Shown piece by piece: positions 1 to 10,385 of a DNA stretch of 64,000 bases. A program made the position numbers and the translations under genes. The DNA is from Strigops habroptila (taxonomy: Eukaryota; Chordata; Aves; Psittaciformes; Psittacidae), in the NCBI RefSeq assembly GCF_004027225.2, contig NC_044288.2, positions 6,251,719 through 6,315,718 on the forward strand. Reading direction: 5' to 3'. The notes beneath the pieces are model-generated. The model saw nothing but the letters and a program-made list of their open reading frames with translations, did not search any database and was not told the origin of the DNA. Position 1 is the stretch's first letter. The number at the start of each line of letters is the position of its first letter.

Positions 1-568
1 TCAGTGCTGTCAGTGACGTGTGGGCAGGCAGTGATGGGAGGTGAAAGCTGCAACCCTGGATACAGCCATTGCGGCACAGTGTGGTTTTCCATGGCCAGGA
101 CTGCGAAACAGCAGCGGCAAACCAGCTTGGCGCAGGGCTTGGGGTGCAGGGGGCTGCCAGCCCCATGCTTGTGCTCCCCCCTGTCCATGGGGTCTCCATT
201 CTGGTGCTTGATAAGCCAGTGGGTGACTTCCCCATGGATGGGCTCTGTGGAGGGATTTGGGGTGCTGGGAGCGGGCTGGGACCGAGTGGCCCCACCAAGC
301 ACCGCATGGGAGGTGCTAAGCCCCGCAGTTGCCTGCTGGAGCCAGCGCAGCACCTCTGGCTGCTCCCTTGGGACACGGGGAGATGTGGCTGGGGTTGGGC
401 TGGGGGATGATTCCAGACCCTCTCATGTCCTGCGATGCTGGAGGCTGAGCCCCTCTGGCAGCTGATGGCGTTCCTGCAGGTGCCAGCCAGAGCGCTTGTC
501 CTGCTCAGGTCCATGTCCCTCCCCTGTCCCCCAAGGGCTGTGCCACTCACTGTTCCCCCATCTTTGCA
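1..568. other. Non-coding flank upstream of the GPCR coding exon
   Basis: No gene is supported here. Open frames on both strands lack recognisable domains. The last 15 or so bases form a pyrimidine tract ending in CAG at 567-569, which looks like the 3' splice site for the receptor's coding exon, so at least part of this stretch is probably its leader intron. I could not identify the leader exon itself. Confidence 0.5.
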
Positions 569-578
569 GGATCCCGGG

Positions 579-1583
579 ATGAACGGCTCGGCGCTGGAGC
601 CGCTGCCAGCAGGGCACCCTGGCCAGTGTGTGCCCAACGACCCGGTGCAGTTTGTGCTGGTGCCTGCCGTCTACTGCCTGGTGCTGTGCGTGGGGCTGCC
701 GGGCAACCTGGTGGCTTTGCTGGTGTTCCTGCAGAGCGGCAAGGTGAGGAAGGCCATCCGCATCTACCTCATCAACCTCACGCTGGCCGACATCCTCTTC
801 AACCTCACGCTGCCCCTCTGGATCCCCTACTACCTGGCTGGGGGGAACTGGCTGCTCTCGGAGGCCGCGTGCCGCCTGGCCGGTGCCGCCTACTACCTGG
901 CGACCTACAGCGCCATCACCTTCATGGCGCTCATCAGCTTCAACCGGTACAGCGCGGTGCGGGCGGCGCGGCGGGAGCTGCCGCTGACGGGGCCCCGCGG
1001 TGCCGCGGTGGCCTGCGCCCTGGCCTGGCTTCTGGGGCTGGGCTGTGCTGTGCCCACCCTGGCCACGCACCAGACCTTCCGCACCCGCACCGGAGCCACG
1101 GCCTGCTTCGAGCAGCACGGCCGGCAGCGGGCGTACGCCTATGCCATGGTGGGCTTCTTCACCATCGCCTTCCTGGTGCTGCTGGGCACCTACGCCTCCG
1201 TCGCCTGCGCGCTCTCGGTGCCCGCCGCCGCCGCCGCCTCGCCGGGCTCGCACCGGCAGCAGGCGCGGGCCATGGTGCTGGGGATGCTGCTGGTCTTCGT
1301 GGTGTGCGTGGCTCCCTACCACCTCACGCTGGCCCCCTGGGTGGGCAGCCGGCCCCCCGTGCCGCCCTGCGGGACCCCCGGCACCCTGGATGTGCTGCAC
1401 ACGCTGAGCGTGGCCCTGCTGAGCCTCAACAGCTGCCTCGACCCCCTCGTCTACTGCTTCTCCATCCGGCACTTCCGCGCCGACCTGGGGCGCACCCTGC
1501 GCAAGATGGGACGGTGCCTCCCGCTGTCCCCATCGGCTCCCCCCGTGCCCAGCGCCCGCGCGTCCTCCTTTGCCTCCTCATAG
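579..1583 (+). CDS. PTAFR-like class A G-protein-coupled receptor (rhodopsin family)
   Basis: Predicted seven-helix plasma-membrane receptor of 334 residues on one coding exon. Seen: an N-glycosylation site at N2; G-N43 in helix 1; LTLADIL with D71 in helix 2; C98 before helix 3 and C176 in loop 2, which would form the usual disulphide; F-N122-R123-Y124 at the end of helix 3, in place of D-R-Y; CVAP with P246 in helix 6; D288-P-L-V-Y292 in helix 7; and a short tail with C313. Helix 2 to loop 1 (NLTLADILF..LPLWI, GNW), CFE in loop 2, and NRY/DPxxY resemble the platelet-activating factor receptor, which also has N in place of D in the DRY motif. An upstream in-frame ATG at 435 is rejected because a good splice acceptor (TTTGCAG, ending 569) lies between it and ATG 579, and the extra residues do not resemble a receptor N-terminus. 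Ligand is not shown by sequence; PAF-type lipid or a purinergic/lipid orphan role is inference. Its place beside DLGAP3 differs from human PTAFR, so a paralogue is likely. Confidence 0.9.
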   Translation: MNGSALEPLPAGHPGQCVPNDPVQFVLVPAVYCLVLCVGLPGNLVALLVFLQSGKVRKAIRIYLINLTLADILFNLTLPLWIPYYLAGGNWLLSEAACRLAGAAYYLATYSAITFMALISFNRYSAVRAARRELPLTGPRGAAVACALAWLLGLGCAVPTLATHQTFRTRTGATACFEQHGRQRAYAYAMVGFFTIAFLVLLGTYASVACALSVPAAAAASPGSHRQQARAMVLGMLLVFVVCVAPYHLTLAPWVGSRPPVPPCGTPGTLDVLHTLSVALLSLNSCLDPLVYCFSIRHFRADLGRTLRKMGRCLPLSPSAPPVPSARASSFASS

Positions 1584-2090
1584 CGGGGTGGGCACCGGGG
1601 TCCTGCCCCTGCCTGCCCCGGTGCCATAGTCCCACCGGGATGGGTTCCCTGGTGCCAGGATAGGGCTGGGGACCAGCATGGGGGGAGCTCTGGCTTTGTG
1701 CACCCCTCCTACTCCTCCCACCCTGTTCTGCTCACTGCGCATCCTCATGTGCTCACAGGCCCACGGCTTCTGTTCACGTGGGGATCCTGCCCCCGGCATT
1801 CCCAGGCACTGGAAGAGCGGCTCACTCAGTGAGGGGGGCTGAGCCATGGTGGGATGTGGTGAGACAGGATGGGGAAGGATGCCGAGGGGTTCCTGTCCCC
1901 TCCCGGGGGTCTCCATCCCGCAGGGACATGCATGATCAAAGACACCCATGGCATGAGCTGGGCTGCCTGGGAAGGGGCTGTTTGGGCTCCTGTGGCCGAT
2001 CCCATCCTTCAGCGTGCCCCAGCCTCACACTTGCATCCCCCCTGCTCTCAGCCAGGATTAAAAATGAATGAGCCAAAGGCTTCTCCCGTC
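1584..2090 (+). other. Probable 3' UTR of the PTAFR-like receptor with ATTAAA signal
   Basis: The sequence after the stop codon has no second gene. A polyadenylation-type ATTAAA lies at 2057-2062, followed by a T-rich and GT-rich stretch (TCTTTACTGGTGGG), a reasonable cleavage context. Another ATTAAA at 2594-2599 is an alternative end. The transcript end is inference. Confidence 0.45.
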
Positions 2091-3100
2091 TCTTTACTGG
2101 TGGGTGCATGTCCTGCTCCTGGGTGCAGCCCCCCAGCCCCATCTCAGCCCCACTCCTGCAGCAGGAGCCTGCGCCGGGGTCTGCTCCCAGTGTCCCTGGC
2201 GCTGGGACACCAGGATGGGTGGCTGATGCTGTGCTGGTCAGTGGTGGGATATTAAGGGCTGCTCATCTGCCAGTGGGGAGGCGAAGGTATAGAGCAAGGG
2301 CAGAACCAGGGGGATGGGGTCTCCGTGCGCCATGGGCATCATCACCATCACGGGACACGGGAATTGTGCACCACAGTGACTCAGGAAGACCACAGCGCAG
2401 ATAACCAAGCGTGGGCTCGCAGGACAACAGGACAACATCCCATGCAGCCCATGGGAGGAGCTGGACGGAGCTGGTCACCACGTGCTGCAGTGCCATGTCT
2501 CAGCAGAGCCAGGACGTGGCCGAGGCTGCCTCTGCCCCGCACCCGACCTTGGCCCCGCCGTCCTCGACCCTTTTTTCCCCTTTTGAAGTTCCTATTAAAT
2601 TTTAATCCCTTTATATAACAGCGCGGGGAGGTGGGCAGAACTCCGCTCCCCGCGTGCAGCAGGAGCAGCCATGCAATGGCAATGCAGGGTGCTGCAGGGC
2701 CTGGAGCGGGCTGGGGCTGGGGGTCCCCTCGCCGGGGGCAGCAGGACTTGTGGGGGGCTCTCTGCATGCCCCAGCTCCACCTCTGGCTGCATGTCCAGGG
2801 AAGGGACTGTTCATTGGGAGGGGACGGTGATGGGGGCCACGGGGCTCCTGAGCAGGTGGGGTTGGCTCTGCAGAGTCGCAGCCCTGGGAGCAGGGCCTGG
2901 ATGTAGCTTTGCTTTGCTCTGCTCTCCCCATGGCGTGCTGCTGTCCTGCTACCCCATACTCCAGGGAAACTCTTGTGTCCATCCCATCCCGCTAGGTGAC
3001 TGATGGTGTGGCTGTTGGGGACAGCCCTGCCCGGTGCCGTGGCCAGCCTGGCTGAAGACCACAGCACTAGGGCACAAAACGCCAGGACATTGCTGCTTAG
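2091..3100. other. Intergenic, no gene seen
   Basis: GC-rich sequence with overlapping short open frames and no recognisable protein. It holds a second ATTAAA (2594-2599) and a TATATAA-like string near 2610 just before a GC-rich patch; neither is tied to an identifiable transcript. Confidence 0.4.
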
Positions 3101-3290
3101 TTGCCCAGAGAAGCTGTGACTGCCCCATCCCCGGCAGTGTTCAAGGCCAGGTTGGACACAGGGGCTTGGAGCAACCTGCTCTAGTGGAAGGTGTCCCTGC
3201 CCGTGGCAGGGGGTTGGAACTGGATGAGCTTTAAGGTCCCTTCCAACACAAACCAGGCTGGGATTCCATGATTCTCAGATTATACGATTA
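3101..3290 (+). repeat. CR1 LINE 3' tail
   Basis: The stretch contains the usual avian CR1 3' end in sense orientation: GCCCAGAGAAGCTGTG, GTTCAAGGCCAGGTTGGA, CTAGTGGAAGGTGTCCCTGCC, GGGGGTTGGAACTGGATGAG, CTTTAAGGTCCCTTCCAACA and a decayed tail of ATTCCATGATTCT units. It is a 5'-truncated, dead copy of about 190 bp. The GGACACAGGGGCTTGGAGCA variant inside it is shared with the copies at 45181 and 49634, so these are the same subfamily. Confidence 0.9.
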
Positions 3291-3424
3291 AAAACCCATT
3301 CCAAGTGCTGGCATGGGCCATGTCCCACCACGCTTGCAGCAGGGGCTCCCACACACCACGCTGGCACCTTCAGGCCCGGTGTGACAGCAGTGCCAGGCAC
3401 GTGCCATGGCTCCCACCACCGCAC

Positions 3425-3520
3425 AGCCAGGTTATTGTGCTGCTGCACTTGTAACCCGCGCGTTGTAATTATTACTGCTGCTGTTATTATTATTAGCAAA
3501 TTACGCGGTGTGATGTGAGG
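3425..3520. promoter_or_regulatory. AT-rich island upstream of CpG island 1 (enhancer candidate)
   Basis: This is an abrupt AT-rich patch in GC-rich DNA with TGTAATTATTA, a short (TTA)n run near 3483-3496 and AGCAAATTACG. It lies about 150 bp before the CpG island taken as a DLGAP3 first exon. Conservation cannot be judged here. Confidence 0.3.
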
Positions 3521-3599
3521 GGCTCCACGGGCGGGTGACAGCCACCGCTCTGCTGCATCCCCGGGGCTGTCCCGGTACCGGGGGCTGTCCTGGTACCCC

Positions 3600-4160
3600 C
3601 GCATGTCCCGGGCAGGCCGAGTGCCCACAGGCAAGGGGGGATGCTCACGGGTGGCACCACCTCTCCCGGTAGCAGAACCCACGCCCCACGCCCCGCCGTC
3701 GGCATCTCCCGGCCCCGCCGCCGCCCCGTCCCGTCTCCCCCCCCCCCACCGCCGCTCTCGGGGCCGGGGGTCCGGGGTACCGGGAGGCGGCGGCAGAGCC
3801 GCACCGGAGCCATCTTGCGCCGCCGCCGCCCGCTCTGACTCCCGGTGAAAATCCACCGCCGTGTCTTGGCTGCGCCGCGGCGGCGGCGGCGGCGGCCCCG
3901 CTCCGCTCCGCACCGCTCCGCGCCCATCCGCGCTGCACTGCGGGGCCGCCGCCACTCGCATGCTGCCGCCCGCCGCGCTCCCAACCGAGCCCCGCCGGGA
4001 GCAGCCGCGCCGGGAGCAGCCGGGCCGGGCCGTCGGGGAGCCGCCCGGCAGCGGACGGAGGATGTAGGCAGCGGGAGCGGGGTAAGAGCGGCGGGGCTCG
4101 GCGGCGAGACGCGGTGCCCGGTGCGGTACCGATCCCCGGGGGATCCGCGGTGCCCAGCGC
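3600..4160 (+). promoter_or_regulatory. DLGAP3: CpG island 1 with candidate non-coding first exon of DLGAP3 (donor at 4081/4082)
   Basis: The stretch is dense in CpG, with a (CGG)n run at about 3876-3896 and a C homopolymer near 3739. It ends in a good + strand 5' splice site, CGGG|GTAAGA, with GT at 4082-4083. No long frame resembles a protein. The next + strand gene is DLGAP3, whose coding exon at 21115 needs an upstream leader, so this is read as a promoter and 5' UTR exon (roughly 3850-4081). The link to DLGAP3 rather than to a non-coding RNA is inference. Confidence 0.5.
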
Positions 4161-4428
4161 GGGGGGATGTAGGGGGTTCGGGTCTCCCCATCGGGGCACC
4201 GGGACAGGGTGCGTCGCCCGAACACCCATCCATCCTCATCGTGTGGTGCTATGGGGGGAGCTGTCAAGATGGCTGGGGGCATCTCACCGGCACCGCGGTG
4301 CTCAGCTCAGCTCAGGATCTCCCGGTGGGTGCGGGAGGAGGAGTGCGGGCATCCCCCATCTGCTGCTGCGGGAGGCTTTGGGGAGGGGGCTGAAGATCCC
4401 TCCAGCCTCTTCCTCAGGAGGCGATGCC

Positions 4429-4481
4429 AGCCATCCCCAAGCCATCCCCAAGCCATCCCCAAGCCATCCACCAGCCATCCG
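4429..4481. repeat. Short tandem repeat, 11-bp unit AGCCATCCCCA
   Basis: Four to five near-perfect head-to-tail copies of an 11-bp unit, the last copies diverged (AGCCATCCACC, AGCCATCCGG). Too short for a minisatellite of note. Confidence 0.85.
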
Positions 4482-5869
4482 GGTGCTCTCCCGCTGCGGA
4501 GGGCTCGGGCCGGGGTTGGGCAGGCCCAGGACCCCTCCGCAGCCCGGTGGTCTCCCTCCTGGCCAGCCTGGGAGGCAGGGAGGGTTGACACTGTGTGCAG
4601 GAGCCATGTCCTGGCTGGGTCTGGGGCTGCCGGTGAGTGCTGGAGCACAGGCAGAGCTGTGACTGTCACCGTGCATCCAGGCTCTATGGTAGAACCCAGC
4701 CTGGCAGGCAAGGATTGCATTTTGGGGGCCTGGGCCTGGGTATCTCTCTCCTCTCGTTGCCTTCCTTCCCCCTGTTGGGACGGTTGGGTTTTGTTGGAGG
4801 AGCCAGTCTGGTCCCTCCACCCTGTGCCAAACCTGCGGAGCAAGTTGGTGCTGGGACCGCTTCGTCTCCCTCCATCCTGTGACATCCAGCCCTGCACGTC
4901 GCCTCCCTCGTGGGGTGCAGGGAGCCATGGGCACAGGGAGCTGTGCTGCCCATAGCGGGTCCCTGCCTGCTCCCGGGGCTGGGCACGGAGCCCTGAGCAG
5001 GCAGGAGGGGACAGAGCAGGGCTGTTGGGTGCTGGTTACCCCTGTGGGTGTCTGGACTGGGAGCAGGTGGCCTCAAGTGGTGTAAATCAGGGCAGGATCT
5101 GGCCAGCAGCACAGATTCTCCTTTAGGAAATGGATGCAATTTCCCATCTCTCTCAGTTCCTGATGCTCCCACTGTCCTCCCGCATGCATCCACGGCTCCC
5201 AGCCCTTGAGAGCCCTGTCTGCTGAGGGATGGAGTGTGGGGATGGCCACTGGGAGACCACAGCCACGCTTGGGAGGCTGGAAGGAGCACATCAGCCCTTT
5301 CAAAGCATTATTCAAGCGCCGGCAGGGCTGAGAGGGAAAAAATAGCCATCAAAGTGACTGTGGAGCATCTGAGCTGGAGGGACCCGCTTGGCTATGGGGG
5401 TGCTGAGTGTCCTGGTGCGGGGTGGCATGGGCATGAGCCATGTTTGGGGCTGCTTTGGGTGTCGTTACCGCACCGAGCCTGGGCACCAGGAGCATCCCTG
5501 CTGTGGGAATGGGGTGACACAACCGTGGTGTCCCCATCCAGCCTGGGCGAGTCAGTGCCGAGCCCTCGGTGCCCAAATCTCCGTCCTGAGTGCCAGGGCT
5601 TGTGCCATGTGCACTGGAGGAGCAGCCACCAGCGCCCCAGCAGCCTTGGGCAAGGCTGGGGGTTCTTGGAGGTCCTTCCTTCAGCCTCTCCAATACTAGC
5701 TCCGAGGCAGAGCCATGCCAGGACCTGCAGGACACAGAGCCCACGCAGGAGCACCCATGCTGGTGTAGCGCTGGTGTGTGGGTCTCCATGGGTCTGCCCA
5801 CCCACGAAGGCAGGATCAGGCTCCACACTGGGGTCTTGTACCAAGCGGTGCTGCTGCATCTGGGGCTGG

Positions 5870-5964
5870 GGCTCCAGATCCAGGTTTTGCAGATATTCCC
5901 GTCTCTCTGACAAGCTGATCCAAAACCCTGGATCCCACCCAGCCAGAAATTTGGATCTGGAGCC
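5870..5964. repeat. Perfect 13-bp inverted repeat with 69-bp loop
   Basis: GGCTCCAGATCCA at 5870-5882 is the exact reverse complement of TGGATCTGGAGCC at 5952-5964. Inside, CCAGGTTTTG and CAAAACCCTGG give a second, shorter stem. It could be a relic of a small non-autonomous DNA transposon or a chance hairpin; no target-site duplication was evident. Confidence 0.6.
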
Positions 5965-8337
5965 AAAGGTGACTCTTGGCCCTTATTGCTGTCACGGGCG
6001 AAAGCAAAATGTGGATCTGAGCAGCGACACGAGGAGCCTGGATCCAGCTCAGGAGCTGAACGTGTGGCTTGTTCTCCTTCTGCCCATCAAATTGGGTTTC
6101 CTGAAATAGCCTGTTGAAGACCAGAGCCGGCAGGGGCCGAATGACAGGTCATCAGGGGTGTGGAAGCCCCACCACGATCCTGGCTGCCTGCTTCAAGACA
6201 TTGGCAGCCAGCAATAATAGTAATACACGGTGCCATTGCCGGGAGAGCGCAGCGCTGGAGAGCTAAGAATAGCTGGTGAGATGTGCCAGCAGCCGGGGGA
6301 CTCGCGGGGAGGGCCGGGGGCTGGACGTGTCCTGGGGACATCCCGCTGATGGGGTGGATGGAGGTGGCAGCCGCCTCTCTCGCGGGGGGATGACATCCCT
6401 TTGGTGCAGGTGGCACGGGGCACGGCGGGTGGCAGCGGAGGGGGACACGTGCAGCGCGGTGCATGGCGCTGCTGACCCTGCGTAGTGCCCATCAGCGTGG
6501 CCTCGGGGCTCTGCCAGCCCCGAGAACTGGGTGTAAAGCCAAAGTGGCTTCAGAGCTGTGGCCCTCTCAATGGCCCTATGGTGCGCAGTCCCCCTACGAG
6601 CAGCAGCACTGGGCGGCCACCCCAGGAGCCAAGGAAGGGGACAGGCTGTGATCTCAGAATTCCACAATCACCTCCCCCGGGCTGGGCAGGATCAAGCCCC
6701 TTCTGCTTCCCCAGGCCAGGCAGGATTGATCTCCTCCTGCTCCCTGTGCCCAGCACCCAGCAGCTCATCCCCAGGGCCATACGGCACCGGCACAGCCACC
6801 CCGGGCACGCAGCAGAGCTGCACGAGGCAGGATGCTCCCTGCCCGCCGTGGTGGTGGCACATGGCAGTGGAGCAAGTGCCCATCAGATTAAGGAGAATTA
6901 ATCTGATGATTAATTAAACAGGAGAATTCCCTGTTTCCACGGTGCCAGGGGTGCTGAGGGGGCCGGTGTCCCCCTCCCTGTGCTCCTGTGCCAGCTCCCC
7001 TACAATCTGCCCTCAGTCCTCATTAGATTTTCTATGTCCCCCCCCATCCAGCTCCCTCCTCCCCAAATGCTGGAGCAGGAAGGAGCCATGACATGGTTTC
7101 TAATCAGCTCCTCTTGAAGGAGGCTTCTCATAGCCTTTGTCTGGTGCTGCCTGAGCAGGGTGCTGCTCTGTGGGTCCCTTTGATGCCACTCTGCTGCCCC
7201 GGGGAGCGAGCGGCTCAGCGCCAGGAGACTCAAGTGCTGTTTGGAGCTTGGAACTTAGAAGAGCATCACCAGCACCCACAGACCGCGCTGGGTGGGAGCC
7301 AAAGCCACAAGCTGGTGCTGGTGGGCACGGGGGCTGCTGTGCAGTGGTGCTGTGCTGGTGGTGCTGACTGCTTCTGGCAAGCACCGAGTGCTGATGCTGC
7401 TTTCCTGGGGCTCATTCTGCGTTGCTCCCGGGGGGCTGGTGGGAGCTAGGCACTATGCCCTGTCCTGGTGCAGTTCCACTGCAGCCAAGTGCTGGGTTTG
7501 GCTCCTTCCCCGGCATCAGGACCTGGTCGGCAGCGAGTTGTGGCTCTGAGCGAAGCCAGGGGATGCAAACACTTCCCAGCGCTGCCAAGCCCCAATTAAT
7601 AGCCTGTGAATCATGATGCCATTGGAAGAGCAGATGTTTGCGGTGTGGTTGCCAGTGCTCGGTGTTTCACCAAGGGTTTGTTTGGCCTTAAACAGGCAGC
7701 TTCGGGCCTCAGGCAGTGGTAGGAGCCTCACTCCCTGCCTGGCCTCTCCCCGGCAGCGCCGGGAGCCGTTTGGGCTGGGAATTAGCTGGAGTTTTTGGTG
7801 GGCAGAGCGGAGCGGGAGAACAGCCTGTCTGTGGGTGTGTGGGGGTGCTGCTTCGGAGCAAGAGGACTGTGAGAGATGAAGGTACCGAATCCCGGCATGA
7901 TGCCCAGCGGGGGACCTGCCGGTGTCCCATCCCCGGCACTGTGGGACAACCCCATCCCCCCAAGGAGCTGGAGAGGCTGTGGTGGAACCAGGGGTCCTTG
8001 GTTTGGGGATGACGAACTGGTTGTTAATGGGGAAACGCTGCGTGCGTTGGATGGGGATGTCCCTGCCATGGCGGTGCCAACGATAGGTTCAGTGCTTCAT
8101 GTCATGACATTCATTTGCTCGGGGCTCTTCTGGACCCTCTCTGAGCGGGGGGGGAGTCCAGTCCAGGCCAGCCCCACGCCGGGGGTGCCAGTGGTGTTGT
8201 GGGTGTCGGGGAGCTGCATGTGGGGTGCAGAGGACAGTGTGTGTGGGGTGTGTGGACACTGTGGGGTGGGAGCGATGGGGCTGTGGGGCGCAGTGCACAT
8301 GGGTGCAGCTGTGAGGAGCAGCCGCGTGCCCGTGGTC

Positions 8338-8398
8338 CATCCCTCCATCCCTCCCTCCATCCCTCCCTTCATCCCTCCATCCCTCCCTCCCTCCATCC
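8338..8398. repeat. Simple repeat (CCATCCCTC)n
   Basis: The stretch is built of CCATCCCT and CCCT units on one strand (purine GGGATGG on the other), directly before CpG island 2. A canonical G-quadruplex pattern (GGGG-T-GGG-6-GGGG-4-GGGG) lies just upstream at 8263-8288. Confidence 0.85.
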
Positions 8399-8399
8399 G

Positions 8400-8760
8400 G
8401 TGGGCGGTGCGTGGGCAGCCCCTTCCCGGGGGCGCGTGGCTGCGCACGGGGGTGTGTCCCCAGCGCGTGGGGACGCGGGATCCGCCACCGCCATCCGCCA
8501 CCGCCGCCTCGCGACAGCGGCACGGGGCCGGCGCGGGCCCGGGCGGGCACCGGCAGCGCGGCCGTGACCCCCGGGGGGACAGCGCCGGTGGCCGCTCGCT
8601 GCGTGGCCCGGCCGCGGCATGGGCAGCCCGCAGGGATGCTGTAGGAAGAGAGCGGATCCAGCCGCCGCCGCCGCCGCCGCCGCACTGCTCCGGTGCTCCC
8701 AGACGGACAACCCGATGGCTTAGCAGCCGCGGCGGAAGGTGAGTGCGGTGGTACGGACAG
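8400..8760 (+). promoter_or_regulatory. DLGAP3: CpG island 2 with candidate alternative first exon of DLGAP3 (donor at 8738/8739)
   Basis: A second CpG-dense block, with a (GCC)n run at 8661-8682, ends in a near-perfect 5' splice site GGAAG|GTGAGT (GT at 8739-8740) on the + strand. The only downstream + strand gene that lacks a leader is DLGAP3. Read as a second promoter and 5' UTR exon (about 8450-8738). If joined to the acceptor at 21114, the exon's last bases give a strong context to an upstream ATG (see 21115-21168). Confidence 0.55.
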
Positions 8761-9694
8761 GAAAAGGGGGTGCCGGGTGGGATGGGAGCGGGTCTGGCTC
8801 CGTGCAGCGGGGTCCGTGCCCCGCAGAGCCCCCCTCGTGGGAGAACCCCACTGTGTGCCCAGCAGTGCCGCTGCAGCCGAGTCCCCCCCAGCAGAGCGGG
8901 AGCCCCCCGGCAGCCCTTGGAGCTGCTCCTAACCCTTTCCTGCCCGAATCCTCCTCCGTGGCAGCCACCTCCTCATCTCGGTGTGCAGCGTATGGCTCCC
9001 GGCCAGCCCTCGCCCAGACAAGCCTCGGCACAGCCCTGAAGCTCACCCAGCCGGGATGGGGAGCTCCCAGCTTCCCTCTCCTCCCTTTCCCTGCAGGGCT
9101 GCACTGGGCTGGGGGCTGTGCCTGCCGGGGGTGGGCTGGGGGCGGGCTGGCGGCCAGGGGCTGTGCAATGGGAGCTGGGGGCTCTGTGTCCTGGGGCTGT
9201 GAACGCGGGGCTCTCAGGGTTGGAGCCCATGGGGAGCCCCGGCCCCGCCTGCCAGACGGCCCCGCTGCTGCGGAGCCACACAGCCGGTGCTGACATCTGT
9301 GCTTCGAGCCCTGCCTGTGTTCAGATCGCTCCTTGGCGCGGTTGCAGTGACAGTTGGGTCCCTCTGTACCTCTCCATGGATTTCCCCCACCACCTTGCCT
9401 CTCTGTGAGACCAACTGGTAATGTGTGGTGTGTTTTCTTGCAGGGGAAACTGAGGCAGAAGTGAGGGAAGTAGCAGAGTCCTCTCCCAATTCCCATCATC
9501 CTCAGGCTCGATCCCATGCCTCACTCTGGGTTGTTTTTTCCTGCCAAGTGTTGCCAAGAGCCTGGGGGAAGCGAAGGCGTCCTGGGACACAGCTCCCGGC
9601 CATGTCTGCCTGGGGCCTGGAGCCACCCGGCTCCTCCTGCCGCCGCTTGGCGCGTCCCTGGCCTGGGGCTGCTGGTGGGGCCGTGGGGCGGCTG

Positions 9695-9850
9695 CGTGTG
9701 GGGCATAGTGGTGGGTGGCATGGTGGTGGTGGTGACCATAGTGACAGTTATGGCCATGGCAGTGGTGACCATGGTGGCCATGGTGCTGGTGGTGGCAGCC
9801 CTGGTGGCACTGGCAGCGATGGCCATGGTGGTAGCGGTGCTGATCCCCCT
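9695..9850. repeat. Degenerate GGTGGY / CATGGTGGT repeat
   Basis: Triplet-period, G-rich sequence built from GGTGGTGGT, GACCATGG and GGCCATGGTGG units. It keeps frames open on both strands, giving Val/Met/Ala-rich and Thr/Met-rich nonsense proteins. Interpreted as simple-sequence expansion, not coding. Confidence 0.6.
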
Positions 9851-10254
9851 GTGATTACCCCACCCGTGGTCACTCCACGCTGCGTGGCCTCACAGGAGAG
9901 CCGGCTGCATGTCCCGACCCACAGCGCTTGTGGGCACGCGGAGGTTTGGGAATCCCCCCATCTCTGGGCATGACCCATCCTGCCCCTGTCCCTTGATGTG
10001 CAGCAGCTCCAGACAGGGCTGGGCAAGCACCCCAGAGCCGTGCCCGTCACCGGGCGCTGGTAATTGCCCTGCCGCACAGGTCGGACGAGGACAGGGCGCT
10101 GCGAGAGCAGGGCAGGGCACCCGGGGACACCTCCCAGGGAGGGGGTGCTGCTGGCTCGGGGTGGCGGGCTCGGGGTGGCGTGCCCAGGGCAGTGCTGCTG
10201 GCTGGGGGTGCTGTGCCCTCCCCAGAGCCGTGTCCCCAGCCCCGGCGCTGGTGT

Positions 10255-10385
10255 CAGAACAGAATGTCAAGCCATGCAGATGAGGCTGCAGGAGCGGCTG
10301 ATTGAAGGGCCCTGCCCCGCCTCAGAGTTGCAATCAAATATGCAAATGGCTCCTGAGGAGGCTAGTGAAGGCTATTAATAGCGGG
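10255..10385. promoter_or_regulatory. Enhancer candidate with octamer-type site
   Basis: It contains ATATGCAAATGG, a match to the POU octamer ATGCAAAT, near 10339-10347, plus AGTTGCAATCAAA and GCTATTAATAGC (palindromic). The composition shifts away from the GC-rich surroundings. Function is inferred only. Confidence 0.3.

Larger units (their letters stand above)
4161..8400. other. Non-coding stretch between the two CpG islands
   Basis: This is presumed DLGAP3 leader intron for transcripts from island 1. I see no gene. It contains the 11-bp tandem repeat at 4429-4481, an inverted repeat at 5870-5964, and a small AT-rich patch at 6885-6935 with two TTAATTAA-like or ATTAATC motifs. The remainder is GC-rich with chance open frames. 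Confidence 0.4.

Noticed and set aside
435-578. Upstream in-frame ATG extending the PTAFR-like receptor by 48 residues
   Set aside because: A strong 3' splice site ends at 569 between the two ATGs and the extra residues do not resemble a receptor N-terminus.
423-1472. 349-codon - strand frame antisense to the receptor
   Set aside because: Gln/His/Gly-rich shadow of the GC-rich receptor exon; no domain.
3275-4282. 335-codon - strand frame across CpG island 1
   Set aside because: Low-complexity Arg/Pro/Gly translation of CpG-rich DNA, no family resemblance, and overlaps a CR1 end.
9437-9470. GGGGAAACTGAGGCAGAAG resembling an ancient SINE tail
   Set aside because: Only about 20 bases match and no other part of the element is visible.
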